64,000 bases of DNA from positions 186,001 to 250,000 of the forward strand of contig NZ_JBHUGF010000001.1 in assembly GCF_042681745.1 (NCBI RefSeq), in the 5' to 3' direction. Both the position numbers and the translations under genes were made by a program. Source of the DNA: Saccharibacillus nicotianae (lineage in GTDB: Bacteria; Bacillota; Bacilli; Paenibacillales; Paenibacillaceae). The notes below the pieces were generated by a model. The model saw only the letters and a list, made by a program, of their open reading frames with translations, was not told where the DNA came from and ran no database searches. Below, one piece after another: positions 8,497-18,248 of the stretch (positions within the stretch are counted from its first letter, which is position 1; each line of letters opens with the position of its first letter).

Positions 8497-9378
8497 ATGG
8501 TCGGTAAAAAAGCATCACAATGGATTCAGCAGATTATTTTTGTAGGGCCCGCCACTTTGTTTTTTGCATTAATTGTGATTATTCCATTTATTTTGGGTCT
8601 GTATTACTCATTTACAGATTGGAATGGTATTTCGAAAACAATCAACTGGGTTGGATTTAGCAATTACACACATATCGTTACCAAAGATCCTGATTTCCGA
8701 AATGCATTTTGGTTTACTGTTCGCTTTACAGTAGTAGGCATTATTATTACCAATATCATTGGTTTTACGTTGGCTTACATTTTGACCAAGCCACTATTTA
8801 CACGTAATCTGATGCGTACGATTTTCTTTATGCCAAATATGATCGGTGGATTGTTACTTGGATTTATCTGGCAATTTATTTTTATCAAAGGTTTTGCTGC
8901 TGTCGGTGAAGCTACTGGATTATCGTTATTCAATCTTCCCTGGTTAGGCGATCGCGCGACTTCATTCTGGGGCATCGTGATTGTGTTTGTCTGGCAAACC
9001 GCAGGTTACTTGATGGTTATCTACATATCTTCTTTAAACAATGTACCGAAAGATGTTTTGGAATCAGCAGAAATTGATGGAGCAACACGCTGGCAAGTTG
9101 TACGTCATATTATTTTCCCATTAATTATGCCTGCAATAACAATCTGCTTGTTTTTAGCAATCTCGTGGGCATTCAAAATGTTCGATCTCAACTTAGCATT
9201 AACTAACGGTGGCCCATTCAAAGCAACGGAATCGGTAGCACTGGATATTTACAATGAAGCTTTTACCAATAACCGTCTAGGGCTTGGTACAGCAAAAGCT
9301 GTAATCTTCTTCGTTATTGTGGCACTGATTACCAGTGTACAAGTACGTCTGACGAAAAGCAGGGAGGTTGAACTATAA
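8497..9378 (+). CDS. Sugar ABC transporter permease (MalF type)
   Basis: 293 residues with six predicted membrane helices. The cytoplasmic EAA loop LESAEIDGATRWQVVRHIIFP (about residues 187-207) docks the ATPase. It is a binding-protein-dependent CUT1 permease of the MalF/UgpA type. It has an AAGGAGGA site, and its stop overlaps the ATG of the next permease (TAATG). No ATPase gene lies in the operon, so a shared MsmX-like ATPase is inferred, as is usual for CUT1 importers in Bacillales. The neighbouring GH31 glucosidase suggests an alpha-glucoside oligosaccharide as substrate. Confidence 0.88.
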   Translation: MVGKKASQWIQQIIFVGPATLFFALIVIIPFILGLYYSFTDWNGISKTINWVGFSNYTHIVTKDPDFRNAFWFTVRFTVVGIIITNIIGFTLAYILTKPLFTRNLMRTIFFMPNMIGGLLLGFIWQFIFIKGFAAVGEATGLSLFNLPWLGDRATSFWGIVIVFVWQTAGYLMVIYISSLNNVPKDVLESAEIDGATRWQVVRHIIFPLIMPAITICLFLAISWAFKMFDLNLALTNGGPFKATESVALDIYNEAFTNNRLGLGTAKAVIFFVIVALITSVQVRLTKSREVEL

Positions 9379-10214
9379 TGGATATTCAAAAACGATACGG
9401 TGTTCGTACACTGATTCTCGAAATTATTGTTGTGATTGTCGGTTTAATCTTCCTGATTCCATTTTATTTTCTACTCGTCAATTCAGTGAAATCTTTTGCT
9501 GATATTTTGTCTAACTCAGCAGGCTTGCCTCAAGCGTATTTGTGGAGCAACTATGCCAAAGCATGGACAGCTATCGATTTTCCGACAGCACTTAAAAATT
9601 CATTGATTGTAACGATCGTCAGCAATCTATTATTGGTGTTAATCAGTTCGATGGCTGCTTATCAGATGGTACGTCATCCATCGTTATTTAATCGTATCTT
9701 ATTTTTTGTTTTTGTAGCTGCCATGGTTATTCCTTTCCAATCGATTATGTTGCCGTTGATGGAAATGGCAAGCAAATATCGTCTAAACAACAGCATATAC
9801 GGCTTGATCGTCAGTTATCTTGGATTTGGAGCACCATTATCAGTCTTTCTATTTCATGGATTTGTTAAAACAGTTCCTCTTGAAATCGAACAAGCTGCGC
9901 GTGTAGATGGTTCTTCACGTTACGGTGTCTTTTTCCGTATTGTATGTCCATTAATGCAGCCGATGTTTGTGACAGTTATTATTTTGAATACATTATGGAT
10001 CTGGAATGATTATCTATTGCCTTCTCTGATCTTATCGAGTCCTGAATTGCGTACGATTCCGATTGCCACTTATAGCTTTTTCGGACAATATACGAAGCAA
10101 TGGGATATGGCATTGCCTGCCCTTGTGCTTGGGATTACGCCGATTATTATTTTCTTCCTGTTTATGCAGCGGTATATTATCGAAGGCATTACGTCCGGTT
10201 CAGTCAAAGGTTAA
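9378..10214 (+). CDS. Sugar ABC transporter permease (MalG type)
   Basis: 278 residues with six helices and the EAA loop EIEQAARVDGSSRYGVFFRI (about residues 175-194). It is the second half of the heterodimeric CUT1 permease. It is translationally coupled to the MalF-type gene by a one-base overlap, and the binding protein gene follows after 81 bases. Length and topology are normal for the family. Confidence 0.88.
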   Translation: MDIQKRYGVRTLILEIIVVIVGLIFLIPFYFLLVNSVKSFADILSNSAGLPQAYLWSNYAKAWTAIDFPTALKNSLIVTIVSNLLLVLISSMAAYQMVRHPSLFNRILFFVFVAAMVIPFQSIMLPLMEMASKYRLNNSIYGLIVSYLGFGAPLSVFLFHGFVKTVPLEIEQAARVDGSSRYGVFFRIVCPLMQPMFVTVIILNTLWIWNDYLLPSLILSSPELRTIPIATYSFFGQYTKQWDMALPALVLGITPIIIFFLFMQRYIIEGITSGSVKG

Positions 10215-10295
10215 TACGACAATCATCTATTTTAGAACCAATATCAAAATAACCTACAGAACAAATTTAAATGAGCAAAACAGGAGGATTGAAGT

Positions 10296-11564
10296 ATGAA
10301 AAAAATACTTTTACTACCACTGACTTTGCTATTCGGATTAGCGACAGTATTATCCGGTTGTGGCAATCAGAATACACAAGATGCGAGTGGAACCAAAACG
10401 ATTCATATTTATCAATATAAAGTCGAAATCTCCGGTGCTCTTGCCAAATTAAAAGTAGAGTATGAGAAAACCCATCCAGGCGTGAAATTAGATATCCAGT
10501 CTGTCGGTGGTGGTAGTGATTATGCGGCTTCTCTCAAAGCTAAATTTGCTTCAGGTGATGAACCTGATATTTTTAGCAATGGTGGATATGAAGAAATGAA
10601 TCTGTGGTTTGAATATATGGAGGATTTATCTGATCAGCCCTGGGTTGGCGATCTGGTCGATGGAGCCAAAGAATCGATTAGTCGTGATGGACATATCTAT
10701 GGACAGCCGATCGGGCTAGAAGGATATGGATTTATTTATAACAAAGATATTTTTGCAAAAGTAGGTATTAAAGAGTTACCTACTACATTAGAAGAATTAC
10801 AAGCAGTCTGTGAGAAGCTGAAAGCAGCCGGTTATATTCCATTCTCGAATGCATTTCAAGAGTGGTGGGTACTGGGGAATCATAATTCCAATATTCCGTT
10901 TGCGCATCAGAAAGATCCGGTACAATTTTTGCAACAATTGGATGCTGGAACAGCGCAGATACCTGGAAATGAGAAATTTACAGATTGGTTGAATCTGGTT
11001 GATCTTATGGTAAAATACGGAAATAGCAATCCGTTAACGACTGATTACAATACACAGGTGACGTTGTTCGCGAATGGCAAAGCTGCAATGATGCAACAAG
11101 GGAACTGGACACAAGTACAGATCGATGGAATCAAGCCCAATATGGATATTGGTCTGATGCCGATTCCGATCAACAATGACAAGCAGGAGAATGATCGCTT
11201 ATTTGTCAGCGTGCCAAACAACTGGGTGGTCAACAAAAATTCACCGGTCAAAGCAGAAGCGAAAGAATTTTTAAATTGGTTAGTGACTTCGGATACAGGA
11301 AAACACTATATCACTGACGAATTTAAATTTATACCTGCTTTCAAAAGTATTCCCACAACCGATAAACAGCTAGGGCCTATCGGTTCAGATATTGTAAAAT
11401 ACAATGAAGCAGGCAAAACGCTCCAATGGGTATTCCCGCGATTTGCAACAGGATTAACCAAAGATTATGGCAGTACGATTCAAGCTTATATCGCTGGAGA
11501 ATTGACCAGAGATGAAATGCTGGAACAAATGCAAGCAGAATGGGTGAATTTGCAATTAAGATAG
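10296..11564 (+). CDS. Sugar ABC transporter substrate-binding lipoprotein
   Basis: 422 residues. The N terminus is a lipoprotein signal with lipobox VLSGC (lipidated C22), so the protein is anchored on the outer face of the membrane. The body is a family 1 solute-binding protein (MalE/UgpB-like): EPDIFSNGGYEEMN near residue 90 and an FANGKAAMMQQGNWT segment near 265. It has an AGGAGG site 9-10 bases before the ATG. An intercistronic hairpin just after the stop (11577-11639) could stabilise its message, giving the usual excess of binding protein over permeases. The ligand is probably an alpha-linked glucose oligosaccharide, inferred from the neighbouring glucosidase. Confidence 0.88.
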   Translation: MKKILLLPLTLLFGLATVLSGCGNQNTQDASGTKTIHIYQYKVEISGALAKLKVEYEKTHPGVKLDIQSVGGGSDYAASLKAKFASGDEPDIFSNGGYEEMNLWFEYMEDLSDQPWVGDLVDGAKESISRDGHIYGQPIGLEGYGFIYNKDIFAKVGIKELPTTLEELQAVCEKLKAAGYIPFSNAFQEWWVLGNHNSNIPFAHQKDPVQFLQQLDAGTAQIPGNEKFTDWLNLVDLMVKYGNSNPLTTDYNTQVTLFANGKAAMMQQGNWTQVQIDGIKPNMDIGLMPIPINNDKQENDRLFVSVPNNWVVNKNSPVKAEAKEFLNWLVTSDTGKHYITDEFKFIPAFKSIPTTDKQLGPIGSDIVKYNEAGKTLQWVFPRFATGLTKDYGSTIQAYIAGELTRDEMLEQMQAEWVNLQLR

Positions 11565-11576
11565 TCTGACATCACT

Positions 11577-11639
11577 ATATCTTGGCGTAGATCAGGTGAT
11601 AGGAGTAAGACATACAATCCTGATCTACGTTAAAGATAT
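11577..11639 (+). promoter_or_regulatory. Intercistronic stem-loop in the sugar operon
   Basis: An 11-base perfect stem (CGTAGATCAGG 11586-11596 with CCTGATCTACG 11619-11629) is extended by an outer stem ATATCTT (11577-11583) with AAGATAT (11633-11639). No U-tract follows. This looks like a processing or stability element between the binding-protein and glucosidase genes rather than a terminator. The loop contains GATAGGAG, which has no open frame of note. Confidence 0.7.
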
Positions 11640-11681
11640 CTAAATGTCTACCAACATCCAACAGCGGAGGGGAACAGTAGA

Positions 11682-14120
11682 ATGGAAGATACAAGCGAAG
11701 CGATACACCCGGACAAGGCAGGATTACCTGTTGTACAGGAAACATGGAACTCATTTGGACATATGATTCGCTGGCAAGAACATAATGGAGCTTATCTTTG
11801 TTACGGAGAACGTAGTCATGCCGCACTGATTTTTTTGTCCGAGGGAGAATTTCGCTTTAAAGTATTTCAAGGAGAATATCCTGATCTATCAACAACGATT
11901 GCTGTATTACCTCGCAGTGAAACATCACAACCTGCTATCGAAGAAAATGACGAAAACCTTGTTTTTACAACATCGCTTATTCAAGTTTTGCTCAATAGGC
12001 AAACGTTTGCACTAACAGTGTTAGATAAGAATGGTCATGAAATTGCGCGTCAAGAAACTGTCAGTTGGAGTCCTCGTGGTGCGATTAATGGATTGTTCAA
12101 TATGCAGGAAGGCTCTCACTTTTACGGATTAGGTGAAAAGTCTAGCTTTTTGGATAAACGTGGTGAGCGCTATACGATGTGGAATACCGATGTCTATGCT
12201 CCTCATATGCCAGAGATCGAAGCGCTATACGAATCGATTCCTCTACTATTGCATATGCAAGGTGAGACGACGTATGGCATATTTTTAGATAATCCGGGAC
12301 GTTCTGATTTTGATATGCGTTCTCATGGAGTAGCGTATACGATAGGATGTTCTACAGGGCAGTACGATATTTATTTTATTTATGGCCCGGAATTGAAAGA
12401 TGTGGTGCGCCGTTATACATCGATGACCGGACGGATCTCGTTACCACCCAAATGGGCACTTGGCTATCATCAATCCCGTTATAGCTATATGAATCAGAGC
12501 GAAGTGATGCAGTTAGCTCGTGATTTTCGTGAAAAACAAATTCCTTGTGATGTGATTTATCTGGATATTCACTACATGGAAGGCTATCGTGTATTTACAT
12601 TTGACAAAATTCGTTTTCCAAATCCGAAAGAAATGATCGCCGAACTAAAAGAAATGGGTATTCGCATTGTACCGATTGTTGATCCGGGAGTGAAAAAAGA
12701 TCCTAAATATCCGGTCTATCGTGAAGGGGTGCAAGAGGATCATTTCTGTCGTTACTTAGAAGGAGATATTTATTTCGGAGATGTATGGCCAGGAACAAGT
12801 GCTTTTCCTGATTTCACCGATAACAGAACAGCAGAATGGTGGGGACAATTGCACGATTACTATACATCGCTCGGGATTGAAGGCATCTGGAATGATATGA
12901 ACGAACCGGCTGTATTTAATACACTCAAAACGATGGACTTAGACGTGATTCACAAAAATAACGGTCATCCGATGACCCATGAAGAATTGCATAATTTGTA
13001 TGGATTACTGATGTCCAAAGCGACGTATGAAGGTATGAAAAACAATATGAATGGGCGTCGTCCTTTTATTTTGACACGTGCAGGGTATTCAGGGATTCAG
13101 CGCTATGCCGCGATCTGGACAGGGGATAACCGCAGTTTCTGGGAGCATATGGCGATGGCGATTCCAATGGTACTTAATATGGGATTGTCAGGGCTTCCTT
13201 TTGCCGGGCCAGATATTGGTGGATTCGCGCATCATACGTCAGATCAATTGCTTGTGCGTTGGACACAGATGGGAGCCTTTTTCCCGTATTGTCGTAATCA
13301 CTCTTCATTGGGAACAGCGCGTCAAGAACCGTGGTCGTTTGGCGAGCAGACGGAAGGTATTTTACGAGAATATATTGGACTGCGTTACCGCTGGTTGCCA
13401 CATCTATATAATTTATTTTATGAAGCTTCTCAGACAGGAATGCCGATTATTCGTCCATTGATTCTAGAGTATCCACGTGATCCGCAAGTGACTAATCTTT
13501 GTGACCAATTTCTAGTTGGGTCAGACGTGTTGATTGCACCGATTTACCGACCGGATACGTATTGTCGTGCAGTGTATTTACCTGAAGGCACATGGCATGA
13601 TTATTGGACAGGCGAGCGTCATGAAGGTGGCAAGCATATTCTGGTGGATGCTCCACTAGATGTACTGCCGATGTTTATTCGTGCAGGTTCGATCGTAGTT
13701 GAAGGATCACTACGTCAATATACAGGTGATCAGGCAGATGAATCGATCACTTTCCATATCTATGGCGCTGTTGCAGATGATTCATTTACAGCACAGTATA
13801 GTCTATATGAAGATGATGGGCAGACCTTTGCTTATGAAAATGGCAATCATTCTAAGCTGGATATTCGTGCATGTGGTGGTCAGGACGAATTGCGATTGTC
13901 GATCCGTTATGCGAACCGCCAGTATGTAGCTGTTCGTGATCAGTTACGTTTTACACTGCGTCAACCGGATTTCCAACCGACAGAAATCGTAGGATTAGAT
14001 CGCATTTCATTAGATGATCTGGCTGAAGGGAAATCAGGTTGGAGTATCGACGAAGATAGTGGAGATATTCTGATTCAAGTATCCGATACAGAACAAAATG
14101 AACTGGTTCTAAAAGTATAA
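11682..14120 (+). CDS. GH31 alpha-glucosidase
   Basis: 812 residues. The GH31 signature GIWNDMNEP carries the nucleophile D405, and WTGDN carries the acid/base D482; RAGYSGIQRY and GADIGGF-like FAGPDIGGF also match. An N-terminal beta domain precedes the barrel (about 250-600), and C-terminal beta domains follow. There is no signal peptide, so the enzyme is cytoplasmic and would release glucose from imported alpha-glucosides. It has a GGAGGGG site about 9-10 bases upstream. It follows the ABC importer in the same operon and is ended by the terminator at 14121-14170. The exact linkage preference cannot be read from the sequence. Confidence 0.9.
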   Translation: MEDTSEAIHPDKAGLPVVQETWNSFGHMIRWQEHNGAYLCYGERSHAALIFLSEGEFRFKVFQGEYPDLSTTIAVLPRSETSQPAIEENDENLVFTTSLIQVLLNRQTFALTVLDKNGHEIARQETVSWSPRGAINGLFNMQEGSHFYGLGEKSSFLDKRGERYTMWNTDVYAPHMPEIEALYESIPLLLHMQGETTYGIFLDNPGRSDFDMRSHGVAYTIGCSTGQYDIYFIYGPELKDVVRRYTSMTGRISLPPKWALGYHQSRYSYMNQSEVMQLARDFREKQIPCDVIYLDIHYMEGYRVFTFDKIRFPNPKEMIAELKEMGIRIVPIVDPGVKKDPKYPVYREGVQEDHFCRYLEGDIYFGDVWPGTSAFPDFTDNRTAEWWGQLHDYYTSLGIEGIWNDMNEPAVFNTLKTMDLDVIHKNNGHPMTHEELHNLYGLLMSKATYEGMKNNMNGRRPFILTRAGYSGIQRYAAIWTGDNRSFWEHMAMAIPMVLNMGLSGLPFAGPDIGGFAHHTSDQLLVRWTQMGAFFPYCRNHSSLGTARQEPWSFGEQTEGILREYIGLRYRWLPHLYNLFYEASQTGMPIIRPLILEYPRDPQVTNLCDQFLVGSDVLIAPIYRPDTYCRAVYLPEGTWHDYWTGERHEGGKHILVDAPLDVLPMFIRAGSIVVEGSLRQYTGDQADESITFHIYGAVADDSFTAQYSLYEDDGQTFAYENGNHSKLDIRACGGQDELRLSIRYANRQYVAVRDQLRFTLRQPDFQPTEIVGLDRISLDDLAEGKSGWSIDEDSGDILIQVSDTEQNELVLKV

Positions 14121-14170
14121 TAAAAGGTCATTTCTTTCACAGCCTATAGTGAAGGGAATGACCTTTTTTA
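14121..14170 (+). terminator. Terminator of the sugar operon
   Basis: AAAAGGTCATTT (14122-14133) pairs with the segment around AATGACCTTTT (14157-14167), followed by further T residues. It begins one base after the glucosidase stop. Confidence 0.85.
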
Positions 14171-14320
14171 ATGTTATGCTATACATAATGTATCTTATTT
14201 CTTACTCATTATTTTGGCTAAAAAGACGATAAAGATGATAACTCTCAAAATTTATTTTAAAATATTGTATATCAATTATCAAAAAGAAGAAGCAGACTAA
14301 AATGACCCAAAGGACACTTA

Positions 14321-14335
14321 TTGTATAGTGTACAA
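14321..14335 (+). promoter_or_regulatory. Possible operator before the ROK kinase
   Basis: TTGTATAGTGTACAA is an imperfect palindrome (TTGTA-N5-TACAA) about 35 bases before the kinase ATG. It may be a repressor site; no dedicated repressor gene is adjacent. The remaining 14171-14370 sequence shows nothing else. Confidence 0.35.
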
Positions 14336-14370
14336 CTACATAGAAATCTAAAAAAAACGGAGATGAACAC

Positions 14371-15294
14371 ATGCAATCATGCTGGATAGGGATCGATATA
14401 GGAGGCACAGGTATCAAAGGCGCATTGGTGAATGAGCAAGGACAGATGATTGAACGTATGGAATTGCCTACCCAAGCAGAGCAAGGTGCTAAATTTATAT
14501 TAGGACGAGTATTGTATATTGCTAATGAACTCAAAAGTATTGTCTATGATAGTGTCAAACAACGCTTTATTACGATTCATGGAATCGGTATAGGTTCTGC
14601 GGGGCGAATCGACCGCGAAAGTGGCATCGTGCTGGATGCGACCGATAATTTGCCAGGATGGAAAGGTATGCATCTGGCTGAAAAAGTTACCGCTTCAACA
14701 GGGCTACCAACATCTATTGTCAATGATGCTCATGCAGCAGCGGCAGGCGAAGACTGGATTGGTGCGGCTTCTCATGTGCAATCTTCGATTATGTTAACGA
14801 TAGGGACAGGTGTTGGCGGTGCACTTGTTCATTATGGTGAAGTGATCTCCGGTCAATACGGAGGAGCAGGGGAATTAGGACATATGATTCTGCATCCAGG
14901 GGGTCTGCCTTGTAATTGCGGTAAAAAAGGGTGTGTCGAACAGTATATATCAGGAACGGCTCTGCATCGGCGGGCAAATGAATATGTACCGGGCTGGAAT
15001 GCATATACGTTAATGAGAGAAGCCAAGCAAGGCACAACAGAAGCGCTTTTTATATTAGATGGTTGGATTAATGATCTAGCAAATACGATTATTAATATGG
15101 ATCAAATCTTCGATCCGCAAGCGATTATTATCGGTGGTGGTGTAATTGTTACACGTGGAACGTGGTGGGAATTACTTCTTCAACGCATTCAAGAATTAGG
15201 TGGTAGACCGGTATTATTGATGCCTGCACAACTCGGTAATCATGCAGGCATGGTAGGAGCCGCTCGGATTGCGATGTTAAATACGAGATTGTAA
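14371..15294 (+). CDS. ROK-family sugar kinase (glucokinase-like)
   Basis: 307 residues. N-terminal IGIDIGGTGIKGAL (phosphate-binding loop), central TIGTGVGGALV, and the ROK signature ELGHMILHPGG with the zinc motif CNCGKKGCVEQYISG, which marks kinases rather than the DNA-binding ROK repressors. It would phosphorylate the glucose released by the GH31 enzyme. The gene has its own upstream region after the operon terminator and a CGGAG site before ATG. Its last 18 bases overlap the convergent cutC gene. The substrate could also be another hexose. Confidence 0.88.
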   Translation: MQSCWIGIDIGGTGIKGALVNEQGQMIERMELPTQAEQGAKFILGRVLYIANELKSIVYDSVKQRFITIHGIGIGSAGRIDRESGIVLDATDNLPGWKGMHLAEKVTASTGLPTSIVNDAHAAAAGEDWIGAASHVQSSIMLTIGTGVGGALVHYGEVISGQYGGAGELGHMILHPGGLPCNCGKKGCVEQYISGTALHRRANEYVPGWNAYTLMREAKQGTTEALFILDGWINDLANTIINMDQIFDPQAIIIGGGVIVTRGTWWELLLQRIQELGGRPVLLMPAQLGNHAGMVGAARIAMLNTRL

Positions 15295-15975
15295 TAAGTG
15301 CTGTGCTTCGGCAATGCGCGTAGGATCAAGAGCAAGATTGATATCGCTATTGATACGTACAGCACTACCCAGATGAATTTCTTGTATCGAAGTGTCTTTG
15401 ACAAAATCAGCCAGAGTCTGCAAAGTTAAACCTGCGCCAGCAATCAATTGAATATGAGATTGTCTGGATAAGCGATCAAGGGCAATCATTTGATCAACAG
15501 CTTGTAGAACAGAAGGCTGACCACCAGAAGTTAAAATATGAGTAATCTGCGGATAGCGTGATAATATTTCCAGACCTCGCTCCAGATCATCCAATTCGTC
15601 AAACGCACGATGAAACGTAAAAGGCTTACCATCTGCCGCATCCAGTAGTCGCTCTAAAGCGGTGATATCAATCTGCCGATCCTTAGTGAGAACGCCGGTT
15701 ACTATCGCTGCTGCACCTGTACGGGAGATATAACGGATATCTCGCACCATACTGCTTAGTTCCGCATGATCATATACAAAATGGCGACTATGAGGACGCA
15801 CCATCACATTGACAGGAATATGTACTGTTTCAGTGATACATTCAACTAGACCCAGACTGGGTGTAAGTCCCCCTTCTTGTTGAGCCGCTATGAGTTCGAT
15901 GCGATCTGCACCTGCTTGCCCGGCAATCATCGCATCTTCTGGAGTAGTCGCAATCACTTCTAATATTTTTCGCAT
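15277..15975 (-). CDS. cutC: CutC-family protein
   Basis: 232 residues, matching CutC throughout: LEVIATTPEDAMIAGQAGADRIEL at the N terminus, GGLTPSLG, VMVRPHSRHFVY, TFHRAFDEL and ILTSGGQPSVLQ. The protein is a cytoplasmic TIM barrel, originally linked to copper tolerance, although the biochemical role remains unsettled. It is convergent with the ROK kinase, whose 3' end it overlaps by 18 bases, so there is no room for a terminator between them. Confidence 0.9.
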   Translation of the reverse strand: MRKILEVIATTPEDAMIAGQAGADRIELIAAQQEGGLTPSLGLVECITETVHIPVNVMVRPHSRHFVYDHAELSSMVRDIRYISRTGAAAIVTGVLTKDRQIDITALERLLDAADGKPFTFHRAFDELDDLERGLEILSRYPQITHILTSGGQPSVLQAVDQMIALDRLSRQSHIQLIAGAGLTLQTLADFVKDTSIQEIHLGSAVRINSDINLALDPTRIAEAQHLLQSRI

Positions 15976-16169
15976 AACACCCTCACTTTCTATACTCCTA
16001 TTTTATAGATAGTTTACTATCAGCAATGATATAGCTGATAACGCAGCATTCTGCCATACACAGCATAGAATAGGTTGATATCGAAGTAAAGATAGGCGGA
16101 GCATGATTGTTTGTGTCGATACTTTTTTCTATACTAGAAGTAAATGAACAGATGAAAGGAGAGGAGTTC

Positions 16170-16982
16170 GTGGCGGATGTATCCTTTTATCGCAATCCTC
16201 AGCTTCCCTTTGTAGAAGGTAAGCGTTGCTATGCGGATGAACTGACCTATCATCGACATTTTCATGAGGAATATTCAATCGGTCTGATTCATCATGGGCA
16301 TACGGATGCATGGTGTGATGGTAAGCTGTGGGAAGTAGAAGCAGGTCGTATGATTAGTTTTCCTCCACATATGCTGCATGCTTGTCATCCGAAGAAAGGA
16401 TTGAAATGGAGCTATGATATGCTCTTCATTGATCCGCAATGGCTAGAAGGTATGGATCAGCAGGAATTAGCACAGATTGATATTCCTTATTTGCTGTCCA
16501 CACAGAAAAATCAAGATTGTACCCTACAGATGCAACAAACGATGAACTCACTAATGAATGGGAATGAACCACTTGAAACTGAAACGGCATTGATTAGATT
16601 GCTACAGCAACTTACGTGTAGCGAGCATGGCGATCTGGATCACCAAAGCATGACTTCACCAGTTGACCGCAAATATGTTGGTATTGTACAGGAATATTTA
16701 CATGCGAACTTCCATCGTCCGATTTTGCTAGAAGAATTGGAGCAGGTCACCTCTATTAGTCGTTTTCACTTGATTCGATTGTTTAAACAGTGGCAACACG
16801 TACCACCACATGTCTACCAAAATCTGTTGCGTATCAATTATGCCAAAACAGAGCTACATCGCCAGCGTCCTATTGTAGAGGTAGCAACAGAAGCCGGATT
16901 TTATGATCAGAGTCATTTTACCCGGATGTTTACGCGTGTCGTTGGAGTCACGCCGCGAAGATATAAAGTTTCGGTTACTTAG
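16170..16982 (+). CDS. AraC-family transcriptional regulator
   Basis: About 270 residues. The N-terminal cupin-like AraC sensor (HRHFHEEYSIGLIHHG, then SFPPHMLHACHP) is followed by the two-helix-turn-helix AraC DNA-binding domain at the C terminus (VDRKYVGIVQEYL, SISRFHLIRLFKQW, VATEAGFYDQSHFTRMFTRVVGVTPRRYK). GTG at 16170 with AAAGGAGAGGAG upstream is preferred over the longer TTG frame from 16107. It resembles LysE-linked or sugar-linked AraC sensors; the proline dehydrogenase downstream is 144 bases away, and a regulatory link is only a guess. Confidence 0.85.
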   Translation: MADVSFYRNPQLPFVEGKRCYADELTYHRHFHEEYSIGLIHHGHTDAWCDGKLWEVEAGRMISFPPHMLHACHPKKGLKWSYDMLFIDPQWLEGMDQQELAQIDIPYLLSTQKNQDCTLQMQQTMNSLMNGNEPLETETALIRLLQQLTCSEHGDLDHQSMTSPVDRKYVGIVQEYLHANFHRPILLEELEQVTSISRFHLIRLFKQWQHVPPHVYQNLLRINYAKTELHRQRPIVEVATEAGFYDQSHFTRMFTRVVGVTPRRYKVSVT

Positions 16983-17126
16983 AGTCTGGTGCATTGTAGT
17001 GAAGCTAGTCGTGGTTTGACTTGTGAACGTAGAGTCTAAGGTTGGTATAGAAAAGTAGCTACATAGCAATTTTGTACAATAATTCTCTTTTCCTTTTCGC
17101 TAGTGTAGAGGAAAGAGGAGTGATGA

Positions 17127-18119
17127 ATGATGGATCAAATGATAGAACGTGAGCAACGACTTGCTGCACAAGCAACTGCGACGCTAAAGGCGATTGCGCG
17201 TCGTCCAGATATTAAAGGATATATAGAGCATAATCCGTCTAGCTATGCGCTACTACAGCGTGCAGCAGCACGTTATGTGACAGGAGAAGAGCGGTCAATG
17301 GCGTTAGAGGTGGCTAATCAGCTAATAAGCTATGATTATGCGGTATCGCTGGAATATATCGGTGAAAATACAGTATCGCTTGCCGCCTGTGAGCAGGCAC
17401 AGCAAGAACTTGCCGGATTAATCGTTGAGATGGGTGAGCAAGGGATGAGTGGGCGCGTTTCGCTTGACCTGTCGCATATTGGTCTACTTGTAGATCGTGA
17501 GCTAGCGCTTCGTCATCTCCTACAGCTAGGAGAGTTATCGCAGAGGTGTACGATCGAGCTATTTATTAGCATGGAAGAGTCAGCGAAAACGGAGTCGATC
17601 TTGGAGGTCTATCGCCAAGCAGTAGAGGTCTATCCGCTGATCGGTATCACGTTACAAGCACAACTGAATCGGACACCAAGCGATGCATTGGATATGTTAG
17701 CGCCAGGTACGCGTGTACGGATTGTTAAAGGAGCCTTTGAGGAGCTAGATACCATTGCACTCTCACGCTCGGCAGAGCTAGATGAAAGGTATAAAGAGCT
17801 ATTCGAGCTAGCCGTACAGCGCGGTTGTCATATTTCTATTGCTACGCATGATGAGGCACTAATCAATAGCTTATTGCAATATGAATCCCAAGAAGCGGCT
17901 TCGGTCGAGTTAGAGCTATTGTATGGGATTCGTCCAGAACTGTGCGTGAAGTTACGTAAGCAAGGTTACCCTGTACGCATTTATTTGACCTATGGGCAGG
18001 AGTGGTATTTGTATCTGTGTCACCGGATTGCAGAGTATCCGCCTAATTTGTTTCAAGCACTCGTCGATATAGTAGGTGGTCAGCAGGAAGCTCCAGTGCT
18101 GCAATACCATGTAACATAA
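17127..18119 (+). CDS. Proline dehydrogenase
   Basis: 330 residues. The monofunctional PRODH pattern is visible: VSLDLSHIGL, a TPSDALDMLAPGTRVRIVKGAFEE strand, ISIATHDEALI and the C-terminal LTYGQEWYLYLCHRIAEYPPNL, which is the family's YG..WY.Y..RR..E motif with CHR replacing the second MRR. It is an FAD enzyme that oxidises proline to pyrroline-5-carboxylate and passes electrons to the membrane quinone pool. It has GAAAGAGGAG before two consecutive ATG codons. The partner P5C dehydrogenase is not in the window. The terminator at 18166-18208 follows. Confidence 0.85.
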   Translation: MMDQMIEREQRLAAQATATLKAIARRPDIKGYIEHNPSSYALLQRAAARYVTGEERSMALEVANQLISYDYAVSLEYIGENTVSLAACEQAQQELAGLIVEMGEQGMSGRVSLDLSHIGLLVDRELALRHLLQLGELSQRCTIELFISMEESAKTESILEVYRQAVEVYPLIGITLQAQLNRTPSDALDMLAPGTRVRIVKGAFEELDTIALSRSAELDERYKELFELAVQRGCHISIATHDEALINSLLQYESQEAASVELELLYGIRPELCVKLRKQGYPVRIYLTYGQEWYLYLCHRIAEYPPNLFQALVDIVGGQQEAPVLQYHVT

Positions 18120-18165
18120 CGAAGATAAATTGTACCCAAAACGAATATATTCAAGTCTAAAAGAG

Positions 18166-18208
18166 AAACACACGGATACGCTGTGGGAAGCGTAATTCGT
18201 GTGTTTTT
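18166..18208. terminator. Terminator after proline dehydrogenase
   Basis: AAACACACG pairs with CGTGTGTTT, and an inner stem TACGCT pairs with AGCGTA; TTTTT follows. It is about equally placed for the convergent minus-strand frame ending at 18249. Confidence 0.85.
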
Positions 18209-18248
18209 GGTTTGCCTTCATTGTGATTTAGCAATTCACTGAATTCAT

